DNA from: Porifericola rhodea
GTDB taxonomy: Bacteria; Bacteroidota; Bacteroidia; Cytophagales; Cyclobacteriaceae
Assembly (NCBI RefSeq): GCF_030506305.1
Contig: NZ_CP119421.1
Coordinates: forward strand, 2,930,501-2,994,500
Direction: 5' to 3'
DNA length: 64,000 nt
Shown here: piece by piece, positions 35,154 to 42,856 of the stretch
Numbering within the stretch: position 1 is the first letter of the stretch
Layout: each line of letters starts with the position of its first letter
Translations under genes and position numbers: made by a program
The notes under the pieces: model-generated
The model's database searches: none
What the model was told of the DNA's origin: nothing
What the model saw: the letters and a program-made list of their open reading frames with translations, nothing else

Positions 35154-38100
35154 CTATTTTCGGGTGTAGGCCTCGTGGGTGTTCATAATACTATTGGTAA
35201 CTACTGCCAGAGCAGCCAACTTCTCGCTGGGTTCACTTTTCAACTCTTGCTCTCCGATACTTAAAAAATTATTTAAGTCCTGAGGGCTTCGTGAGAATTT
35301 CTGATACTCGTCCTGATAGTGTGCCTGCATCAGCTCCAGTTCTTTGGCTTGTGGCTTACGACCAGTCAGCAAGCGAAAGGCAGAATGAAGTGCGGCTTCC
35401 ACACTTTCTTCTTGCTGTAAAACATTCTCTGCCAGTACACGAGCAGCTTCTATATACTGAGGGTCGTTGAGGAGTACCAAAGCCTGTAAAGGAGTGCTGG
35501 TAGTGGTACGACGAACCGTACACTCTCCCCTCTGCGGCATATCAAAAATGAGCATAGAAGGAGGAGGAGAAGTACGTTTCCAGATGGTGTATATGCTTCG
35601 TCGGTACAATCCTTCTCCATTTTCCTGTAGGTAAGGGTAGCGCCACGATTTATTGCTCAGCTCGTCCCATAGCCCTTCCGGTTGATAGGGGTATACACTT
35701 TTACCGCCGACTTTATTTACCAGCAAGCCACTAATGGCCAGCGCATTGTCACGAATCATTTCTGCCGGTAATCTAAAGCGGGGTGCCCGGGCCAGATATA
35801 AGTTTTCGGGGTCCTGCTCCAGTAGCTCCGGAGTTAACTTAGAGCTTTGGCGATAAGTAGCAGAAGTCACAATTAGTGTATGAAGCGCTTTTAGATCCCA
35901 GTTGTGCTCTCTTAGCCATACCGACAGATAGTCCAAAAGCTCTGGGTGGGTTGGTAGTGCCCCCTGGTTTCCTAAGTCGTCGGAGGTGCTAACCAGCCCT
36001 TTGCCAAAATGAAGCTGCCACATGCGGTTGACAATAACTCTGGCAGTAAGAGGATTATCTTCGGCAAACATCCATTGAGCCAAACCCAGACGGTTGGGCG
36101 GCAGGCTGTCAGGAAAGCTCAATATACTGGCAGGTGTAGCTGGTATTACTTCTTTGCCTGCTTGGTTATAGTTGCCTCTTTCCAGAAGATAGGTAGTACG
36201 GGCTTCATCTAAATCCCCCATCACCATAATTTCTGGTATGGTATTCATCAGCTGATTGAGCGTGTCTCGTAAGGCGGTAAGCTTTTTCTGCTCAGATGGG
36301 TCCTGGTATCGCTGAAAGTAATATTCTTTCAGTAGAGAAGCATTTTGCGCTTGTTTGAGTAGTTCCAGACTCTCTTCTGGCCCGGTGAGGTAGCTTACTT
36401 CCAGAGGGCTGAGGTTTGTATTAAAAATTCTGATCTCATCCAGCCCGCCGTTTTTCATAGGAGTAATTTTATCCCGGCTACCCAGATGAAACCCCCGAAA
36501 GCCATAAGTATGTATATCAGGCTCATAAAGTATGCCTTTGTACAGATTGTCTGCCTGTACGTTCAGTGCGAGGGGGTTGCCATTAAGGTAAATTTTTACA
36601 CCTTCGGCACGACTGGATCCATCATAGCTTATGGTTACTCTGCTCCATGCTTTTGCCGGCAAGGCCTGTTCGCTGACTAACTCAATAGCGTTTTGAGGCC
36701 AGGAGTGCGCGATAATAAATTGCAATTTATTTTCTCTCAGGTACAGAGAATACCCTTTTAGGCCAAGCCTGAGGTCTTCGCAGTGGGTAAATACGCCTGC
36801 TTCTTCGTAAACAGTATCAGTATACACCCAGAGGTCTACCGAAAAAGGCTGAGTACGCTCATACCAACCCACTTTGTCTCCCAGCACTAAAGAGTTGTAG
36901 TCGCTCACAAAAAAGGCTTTACCCTTAACCCCATCTTTAATGATTGCCTCTTTTAGGGTTGCGGCTTGGCCCCGATTTAGCAGGTTAGGAGAGTGAGCAG
37001 TACCTTTTTCTTTTTCTTCAAAATGGTCTAGCGGGTAATAGGCTGTAAGAGCTCGTAGCAGACTGCTTTCAAGTTCTTTTTTGAGGTTTGGAGTGGAAGC
37101 CAGCCAATGCTCAAAATCTTCGTCTGACTTTGACTGCTCAATTTTAGCTTCCTGTTTTTGAATAAAAGTAGTTAGATCGGCAATCTGCTGATCCGTTTTT
37201 TCTTCGCTAAGAAGTAGAGCAGGGCCCGGAGTCTGGTCGGGGCCATATACAGGGCTACCCGTTTCGTGGGTGCTGTTGAAGAAGGCAAACATACTAAAGT
37301 AGTCCTCCTGAGAAACGGGGTCGTACTTATGGTCATGGCAGCGGGCACATTCAAGTGAAAGACCTAAAAATGCTTTTCCGAGGGTATTGGTGCGGTCAGC
37401 AACATATTCCACTCTATACTCTTCAAAAACAATTCCTGCTTCTGAGTTTTTCTTATGCAAGCGGTTAAAGGCAGTAGGTAAAATTTCCTCTTTTCCGGCA
37501 TCGGGCAACAGGTCTCCGGCCAATTGTAAGGTGGCAAAGCGATCATAAGGCATGTTCTGATTGAATGCCTCAATCAGCCAGTCGCGCCAGGGGGAGAAAT
37601 CGCGATGCTTATCGTCCAGGTAACCATCGCTATCCGCATAGCGGGCAACATCCAGCCAATGCGCTGCCATACGCTCCCCGTAAGCAGGAGAGGCTAGCAT
37701 TTTTTCTACCAGCTTCTCATAAGCTCGTGGAGATTTGTCAGCTACAAAATGATCAATTTCTTCCAGTGAGGGAGGTAGCCCTCTCAGGTCAAAGCTCAGG
37801 CGACGGATCAATGTTTCACGATCTGCCTCAGGAGAAGGAGACAACCCTTCGGATTGCATTTGTTTGTATACAAAATGGTCAATCTCATTAGCTACCCAAC
37901 TCTTGTCTGCCTTTGGGGGTGTTGTTTTTTGAGGAGGAACAAATGCCCAGTGGGGCTCGTAGTTTGCTCCTTGTTCTATCCAGCGTAGCAGTATAGCTTT
38001 TTCTTCAGTGCTAAGTTGAAGGTTAGACTCCGGAGGGGGCATTTGTAACTCAGGATCATCACTCAGTATGCGATGATAAATTTCACTGTCAGCAAGCTCA

Positions 38101-38375
38101 CCATCTACAATGGCATATTTACCCTTATTTTCTTTGAGCTCAGCTTTAGCTTCTTCTGCAAGGTCTAGTCGGAGTTCAGCTCCACGATTTTTTTCATCTG
38201 GCCCGTGGCACGCAAAACAACGGTCAGAAAGTATAGGCTTTACATGAAAGTTGTAACTTACCTTATCAGGGATGCGGGCTTCAGCTTCCAGAATCTCTTC
38301 GGGCTTATCTACCTGACAAGCAGAAATAGCACCAACAAAAAATGCAGAAAGCAAGGTTTTGCAGCTTATGTTCAT
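35154..38375 (-). CDS. DUF1549/DUF1553 cytochrome-type lipoprotein with LamG insert
   Basis: This 1073-residue precursor has a lipoprotein signal ending in AISAC (Cys20). Next is a Planctomycete-type cytochrome C domain with one c-type heme site C53-FA-C56-H57 (DRCFACHGPDE). DUF1549 follows at about 150-350 (DHFVYKQMQSEGLSPSPEAD, ALIRRLSFDLRGLPP-like segment, AHWLDVARYADSDGY). A LamG/concanavalin-like insert spans about 490-660 (QPFSVDLWVYTD, VTISYDGSSRAEGVKIYLNG, GLDEIRIFNTNLSPLEV). DUF1553 covers the last third (PLTARVIVNRMWQLHFGKGLV, RRSIYTIWKRTSPPPSMLIFD). It is co-transcribed with the DUF1501 gene. The role is probably extracytoplasmic oxidation or hydrolysis of a polysaccharide or similar substrate. 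The electron route is inferred only. Confidence 0.93.
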   Translation of the reverse strand: MNISCKTLLSAFFVGAISACQVDKPEEILEAEARIPDKVSYNFHVKPILSDRCFACHGPDEKNRGAELRLDLAEEAKAELKENKGKYAIVDGELADSEIYHRILSDDPELQMPPPESNLQLSTEEKAILLRWIEQGANYEPHWAFVPPQKTTPPKADKSWVANEIDHFVYKQMQSEGLSPSPEADRETLIRRLSFDLRGLPPSLEEIDHFVADKSPRAYEKLVEKMLASPAYGERMAAHWLDVARYADSDGYLDDKHRDFSPWRDWLIEAFNQNMPYDRFATLQLAGDLLPDAGKEEILPTAFNRLHKKNSEAGIVFEEYRVEYVADRTNTLGKAFLGLSLECARCHDHKYDPVSQEDYFSMFAFFNSTHETGSPVYGPDQTPGPALLLSEEKTDQQIADLTTFIQKQEAKIEQSKSDEDFEHWLASTPNLKKELESSLLRALTAYYPLDHFEEKEKGTAHSPNLLNRGQAATLKEAIIKDGVKGKAFFVSDYNSLVLGDKVGWYERTQPFSVDLWVYTDTVYEEAGVFTHCEDLRLGLKGYSLYLRENKLQFIIAHSWPQNAIELVSEQALPAKAWSRVTISYDGSSRAEGVKIYLNGNPLALNVQADNLYKGILYEPDIHTYGFRGFHLGSRDKITPMKNGGLDEIRIFNTNLSPLEVSYLTGPEESLELLKQAQNASLLKEYYFQRYQDPSEQKKLTALRDTLNQLMNTIPEIMVMGDLDEARTTYLLERGNYNQAGKEVIPATPASILSFPDSLPPNRLGLAQWMFAEDNPLTARVIVNRMWQLHFGKGLVSTSDDLGNQGALPTHPELLDYLSVWLREHNWDLKALHTLIVTSATYRQSSKLTPELLEQDPENLYLARAPRFRLPAEMIRDNALAISGLLVNKVGGKSVYPYQPEGLWDELSNKSWRYPYLQENGEGLYRRSIYTIWKRTSPPPSMLIFDMPQRGECTVRRTTTSTPLQALVLLNDPQYIEAARVLAENVLQQEESVEAALHSAFRLLTGRKPQAKELELMQAHYQDEYQKFSRSPQDLNNFLSIGEQELKSEPSEKLAALAVVTNSIMNTHEAYTRK

Positions 38376-38582
38376 AAAAAATCCGGTAGTTGTATTAGTA
38401 TCATTAAATTAAGACATAATAGCCGTAACTGGAAGAGATGTTGCGAGTAATTCATGACTCTAATTGACTTTAACACAAAAGGTATCGGTTGCATTTTGTG
38501 AGAAAAGCACCATTTTATGGGAATATTGTCATTATTTATAACGATCTTGAAAGTTGATTTAAAAACTAAATACACTCAATCT

Positions 38583-39170
38583 ATGGATAGAAGAACAGCC
38601 CTTAAGAGGGCGGCGCTATTCGCCGGAGGTATTGCCCTGATACCGTCCTGTAATTTCAGCCCCGAACGGGAAGCCGTAGCACTGGATAATTTGCAGATAG
38701 ACCTGAAGCATCAGGATTTACTGGCTACAATTCTGGAAACCATTATACCCGCCGGAAAGCAGGGCGAAAAGAGTGACGAGCCTCAGGAGCCGGGCGCGGA
38801 AGCTTTAAATTTATATCGTTTTGTACTGGTTATGGTAGACGACTGCGAACCCCCAGAGGTGCAGCAGATATTTACCAGTGGCTTGAGGCATATCAGTCAG
38901 TTTGCGAAAGAGAAGTTACAGATGGAAGTTGAGCAAGGAGAGCAGGCACAAAACGAAAAGCTTATCACCAGTCTGCTCAACATGGAAGTAAATGAAGAGG
39001 CTACTGACAAAACTCTGGAAGATATACAGGCTTTTCTTAATCTAAGTAAGCGCTATGCAATACAGGGTTTTATGGCTTCTGAATACGTGATGACTGAAAA
39101 ATTTCCTTACAAATTGGTGCCCGGTACATTTCAGACCTGTGTATCAACAGATGGTTTAACGGTAATGTAA
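38583..39170 (+). CDS. gluconate 2-dehydrogenase subunit 3 family protein
   Basis: I start at ATG 38583 (195 residues), so that the protein opens with a Tat-like signal MDRRTALKRAALFAGG, ending near a lipobox-like ALIPSC. The upstream frame start at 38517 adds 22 residues without support. The mature part is mostly helical and matches the small gamma subunit of membrane-bound gluconate 2-dehydrogenase: DLLATILETIIPAGKQG, GAEALNLYRFVLVMVDDCEP, then a C-terminal segment FMASEYVMTEKFPYKLVPG. The small subunit helps export and assemble the flavoprotein subunit, encoded two bases downstream. It is divergent from the DUF1549 gene, with about 207 bases between starts. Confidence 0.9.
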   Translation: MDRRTALKRAALFAGGIALIPSCNFSPEREAVALDNLQIDLKHQDLLATILETIIPAGKQGEKSDEPQEPGAEALNLYRFVLVMVDDCEPPEVQQIFTSGLRHISQFAKEKLQMEVEQGEQAQNEKLITSLLNMEVNEEATDKTLEDIQAFLNLSKRYAIQGFMASEYVMTEKFPYKLVPGTFQTCVSTDGLTVM

Positions 39171-39172
39171 TT

Positions 39173-40885
39173 ATGGCAAATCTGAATATAGACAGCGAAA
39201 AGAATAGAACCTACGATGCTATTGTCATCGGATCAGGAATAAGTGGTGGATGGGCTGCCAAAGAGCTTACGGAAAAAGGCCTGAAGACTCTGGTTTTAGA
39301 AAGAGGGAGAGATGTAAAACATGTGAAGGATTATCCTACTACCAATATGCTGCCCTGGGAACTGGAGCATAGAGGTAAGGTAAGCCATAAGTTATTAGAA
39401 GAGAACCCAGTAGCCGGAAAGTGTTATGCCTTTAGAGAAGATACGCAGCACTTTTTTACCAGAGATAAGGAGCAGCCCTATGTGCAGGATAAGCCTTTTG
39501 ACTGGATAAGAGGCTATCAGGTAGGGGGTAAGTCATTACTTTGGGCCCGACATACCCAGCGGTGGAGCGATTTTGACTTTGAAGGTCCTGCTCGTGATGG
39601 CTTTGCAGTAGACTGGCCTATACGCTATCAAGACATTGCCCCCTGGTATAGTCATGTGGAGAAGTTTAGTGGTATTTCTGGCAACAAAGATGGTTTGCCC
39701 AATTTGCCCGATGGTGAGTTTTTGCCTCCTATGGAGCTTAACTGTGTAGAAAAATATTTTAAAGAAAAGGTAGAGAAGCAGTACAAAGGACGTAATGTTA
39801 TTATCGCTCGTTGCGCACACCTCTCCAAACCTCAGCAGATACATCTGGAACAGGGCAGGAGCCAGTGTATGAACAGGAATTTGTGCCAGCGAGGTTGTCC
39901 TTTTGGCGGATATTTTAGTAGTAATTCCTCTACTTTACCCTGGGCAGCCAATACTGGAAACTTAAGCCTGAGACCCAATTCAGTAGTACATTCCATAATT
40001 TACGATGAGCAAAAAGAGAGGGCCAGCGGTGTGCGAGTGCTGGATGCTGAAAGCAAAGAGATGATGGAGTTTTACGCGCCAGTGGTCTTTGTCAATGCAA
40101 GTGCGCTAAATACTAATCTGATATTGCTTAATTCCACATCTAACCGCTTTCCGCAAGGGCTGGGTAATGATAACGGACTTCTAGGTAAGTATATAGCTTT
40201 CCATAACTACAGGGCCAAAATCTCTGGCGAGTATGATGGCTTTTTAGATAGCACTACTGTAGGGCGGCGACCTACATCAGGCTATATCCCCCGCTTTAGA
40301 AATGTGCACAAACAAGAAACAGATTTTCTGAGAGGTTATGCTTCGGGCTTTAGTGCAAGCCGTAGAGTAGTCCGTTCCTATGATGGTATTGGGCATGAAC
40401 TTAAAGAAAATATGCTTACACCTGAATGGGGCTTGTGGCGAGTAGGCTCTCATATGATGGGAGAAACCATTCCTAAAGAAAGCAATTATTTAAGCCTGGA
40501 CAACGAGAACCAAGACCCTTATGGTATACCTCAGCTTAAAGTAAGTGTAGACTATGACGATAATGATGAGAAGATGATTCAGGATTTCTTTGAGCAACTT
40601 ACAGAGATGTATACACAGGCAGGTTTTACTAATATTAAAACCAGAGATACACATCAGGCTCCCGGATTAGACATACACGAAATGGGAGGTGTACGCATGG
40701 GGCACGACCCTAAGACTTCTCTCTTGGATAAGTGGAACCGACTGCATGCCTGCAAAAATGTGTTTGTGACTGATGGTGCCTGTATGACTTCTACCAGTAC
40801 TCAAAACCCATCACTTACTTATATGGCATTAGCCGCCCGTGCCGTAGACTTTGCGGTAAAGGAAAAGAAAAAGCTTAACATATAA
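39173..40885 (+). CDS. GMC family oxidoreductase, gluconate 2-dehydrogenase large-subunit type
   Basis: The 570-residue flavoprotein has the FAD site AIVIGSGISGGWAAKEL, a GRD segment, GYQVGGKSLLWARHTQRW, and a NLCQRGCPFGGYFSSNSS block. It also has C-terminal motifs HEMGGVRMGHDPKTS and NPSLTYMALAARAV. These match the dehydrogenase-type GMC proteins that pair with a gluconate-2-dehydrogenase subunit 3. They oxidise sugars or sugar acids in the periplasm and pass electrons to cytochromes. It has no signal of its own and would be co-exported with the Tat-bearing small subunit (two-base gap). The cytochrome subunit common in such complexes is not adjacent. Exact substrate unknown. Confidence 0.92.
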   Translation: MANLNIDSEKNRTYDAIVIGSGISGGWAAKELTEKGLKTLVLERGRDVKHVKDYPTTNMLPWELEHRGKVSHKLLEENPVAGKCYAFREDTQHFFTRDKEQPYVQDKPFDWIRGYQVGGKSLLWARHTQRWSDFDFEGPARDGFAVDWPIRYQDIAPWYSHVEKFSGISGNKDGLPNLPDGEFLPPMELNCVEKYFKEKVEKQYKGRNVIIARCAHLSKPQQIHLEQGRSQCMNRNLCQRGCPFGGYFSSNSSTLPWAANTGNLSLRPNSVVHSIIYDEQKERASGVRVLDAESKEMMEFYAPVVFVNASALNTNLILLNSTSNRFPQGLGNDNGLLGKYIAFHNYRAKISGEYDGFLDSTTVGRRPTSGYIPRFRNVHKQETDFLRGYASGFSASRRVVRSYDGIGHELKENMLTPEWGLWRVGSHMMGETIPKESNYLSLDNENQDPYGIPQLKVSVDYDDNDEKMIQDFFEQLTEMYTQAGFTNIKTRDTHQAPGLDIHEMGGVRMGHDPKTSLLDKWNRLHACKNVFVTDGACMTSTSTQNPSLTYMALAARAVDFAVKEKKKLNI

Positions 40886-40914
40886 GCAGTTGAATTAGAT
40901 ATTGAACAAAATGA

Positions 40915-40940
40915 GGCCGTATCAATTGATACGGCCTTTG
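40915..40940 (+). terminator. terminator after the GMC dehydrogenase pair
   Basis: GGCCGTATCAATTGATACGGCC is a perfect 22-base palindrome (written here as two 11-base arms) that starts 29 bases after the GMC stop and is followed by TTTG. Its T-run is short, so it may be an inefficient or bidirectional terminator. Confidence 0.6.
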
Positions 40941-41006
40941 TATTTAGGAGCTTATTTGCATCAGTAAAGATGCAACAGTAAGCTGTTAGCTTTACATTCC
41001 GGTACC

Positions 41007-41582
41007 TTAACCGAAGATACTCATACCCTCATAAATTACAGAATTGTCCAGACTGTTGACCTGTCCGGAAAAGGTAATGCGGTTGCCCCAGCTATCTCTA
41101 AAGGTTGCCTGCGCGTTTCCATTACCAGAAATAGTCATATTAAGAGTTCCATGTCCAAGGGCTGTGGTATTGAGCTGCGCGTTAATTCTCAGTGGTTTAC
41201 CCTTCTTACCCTCAGTAACTTCGTAGTCTACCAGCTTGCCGTTTAATGTAATACCGCCCAGACCGTTGTAGCCAAAATATCCGGGTGCCGCTGTTTGTAA
41301 AACTACCCTATCCCCATCTAAGAGGATGAAGCTGTTAGATACCATATTATAACGGTTCATGTATCTATCGTAAAGCGCATCTGCTTCCAGCACGAAGGCC
41401 TGCTCATTAGCCAGTTCAAGAGCTACAGTTTTCCCTTCTTCTATCGCTTGCTCGCGCTGGCGCTTTTTCTCTAGCCGCTCCTGTTTTCTGGCTTCTCGCT
41501 TTTCTGCTTTTGATTGTGCATCGGCACTGCTGATAAAAGTAAAAAGTGCCAAAGCAAAAGTTAAAATATATGTAGGTTTCAT
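41007..41582 (-). CDS. secreted DUF4251 protein
   Basis: From ATG 41582 the product is 191 residues and opens with a signal peptide (MKPTYILTFALALFTFISSADAQ, split at AQ). A longer frame to 41639 adds 19 unlikely residues. A highly charged helix follows (KAEKREARKQERLEKKRQRE), then the DUF4251 body. This has a FVLEADALYDRYMNRYNMVS segment, repeated beta strands such as SFILLDGDRVVLQTA, a GYNGLGGITLNGKL turn and a GNGNAQATFRDSWGNRITF close. The family is Bacteroidota-specific, exported, with no known activity. The gene is monocistronic and convergent with the GMC gene. Confidence 0.85.
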   Translation of the reverse strand: MKPTYILTFALALFTFISSADAQSKAEKREARKQERLEKKRQREQAIEEGKTVALELANEQAFVLEADALYDRYMNRYNMVSNSFILLDGDRVVLQTAAPGYFGYNGLGGITLNGKLVDYEVTEGKKGKPLRINAQLNTTALGHGTLNMTISGNGNAQATFRDSWGNRITFSGQVNSLDNSVIYEGMSIFG

Positions 41583-42057
41583 TTGAATTCTATTTAAATG
41601 ATACACCAACATAACGTACATATATGAAAGAAAATTCATATTTAAGGATGATAATGTTGATATTTACATATAGTAATATAAATAAAAATTGCGCTTCAAA
41701 TGTCAGGTTTCTTCTTACCCATAAGTATTTGCTAACAAACTTTATATGTTTTTTTCTGAGAGTAATTTTGGCGTGAGATGCTCTTATGCGTTCAAAAAAT
41801 AGTGTACAAGAGCCGCACAATACCCACAAGTGGTGAGCATTGTGTTTTTCTCCCCAACAAGGGTATTTTTCCCCTTAATTACTAATTTGTCCTTTTTGGT
41901 AATATATTTCTTGGGTTTTTAAGTTGAAATTGGTATATTGTATTAATTGAAAATTTAATTGTATTTTATTGTTAAGCGCATCTGAAAAAAGCAAACAGAC
42001 CCTATAGGTAACCCTACTATTATTTACTGCCTAATTGTCAAAGTTTCACTATCAACT
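41583..42057. other. 475-base AT-rich region between divergent genes
   Basis: No gene is visible between the DUF4251 start and the PAS-LuxR start. The sequence is strongly AT-rich, with a G/C-containing patch around 41840-41880 where AAGGG and CCCTT form a weak inverted repeat. I found no complete promoter pair, terminator or RNA gene. Confidence 0.6.
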
Positions 42058-42807
42058 ATGCCTCAGATGACCTCTTTTTGCACACTTCAAAAATACTGGG
42101 AGCAGCAGGATTTTGTATGCTCCGAGAACATTCCACAACCCCATTGGAAGCCCAGCCCCGGGGGGATAGGGGATAGCTATAGCTATATTTATGATCATGT
42201 GAGCTCATGCTACGCTCGTCTAGATCAGGCTGTGCACAAAATTCTGGGCTACTACCCGGAAGAAGTAAACCGCGAAGGCTTGAGTTTTATGGATAAAAAG
42301 ATTCATCCTGAAGACCATGAGCCAGTAATGGACTTGCTGCAACGTGTATGGCAAATGATACTGGACCAGCCACCTGCTTACCGGAAAGAGTACAATATGA
42401 GTATTGACTATCGGTTGCAGCATGCTAATGGTAAGTTTGTGCATCTGATACAACAGAACAGTATACTCACAACTGATAGCATAGGTAATATTGTGTACAG
42501 CTCTGGAGTGTGTTATGATATTTCTCACTGGCAAAAGAAAACACCGCCCACTCTAAGTCTTTATCATAACGCTAATCTGATTACTCGCTGGAGGGCAAAA
42601 CCTTCTCCGGTAGCGAGTACTATCAGCCGCAGAGAAAAGGAAGTAGTACGGGAGGTTTGTAAAGGTAAAACCTCTATACAAATAGCTGACGAGCTACATA
42701 TCAGTAAGCATACAGTAGATACACACCGTAAAACGATCATGCGCAAATTGGGCATTAAAGGTACGCCTGCGTTAGTACAGTTTGCCCATCAGTATGAACT
42801 TATCTGA
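42058..42807 (+). CDS. PAS-LuxR transcriptional regulator
   Basis: This 249-residue regulator has a PAS-like sensor at about residues 40-165 (YIYDHVSSCYARLDQAVHKI, YYPEEVNREGLSFMDKKIHP, then YRLQHANGKFVHLIQQNSIL and YSSGVCYDISHW). A C-terminal LuxR/GerE helix-turn-helix covers about 188-247 (ISRREKEVVREVCKGKTSIQ, then IADELHISKHTVDTHRKTIM). The HPED-like stretch at the end of the PAS core is normal for the PAS-LuxR type common in Bacteroidota. No receiver domain is present, so it probably senses a small ligand directly. It is convergent with the RND efflux operon and shares a terminator with it. No target is evident. Confidence 0.9.
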   Translation: MPQMTSFCTLQKYWEQQDFVCSENIPQPHWKPSPGGIGDSYSYIYDHVSSCYARLDQAVHKILGYYPEEVNREGLSFMDKKIHPEDHEPVMDLLQRVWQMILDQPPAYRKEYNMSIDYRLQHANGKFVHLIQQNSILTTDSIGNIVYSSGVCYDISHWQKKTPPTLSLYHNANLITRWRAKPSPVASTISRREKEVVREVCKGKTSIQIADELHISKHTVDTHRKTIMRKLGIKGTPALVQFAHQYELI

Positions 42808-42816
42808 TGGGTGTAG

Positions 42817-42856
42817 CAAAGCCCCCTATCATCATGTATAGAGGGCTTTGTCTTTT
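42817..42856. terminator. bidirectional terminator between the LuxR gene and the efflux operon
   Basis: A 13-base stem (CAAAGCCCCCTAT with ATAGAGGGCTTTG, one mismatch) encloses an 8-base loop and is followed by TCTTTT on the plus strand. It lies between two convergent stops at 42807 and 42855 and can serve both. Confidence 0.75.
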
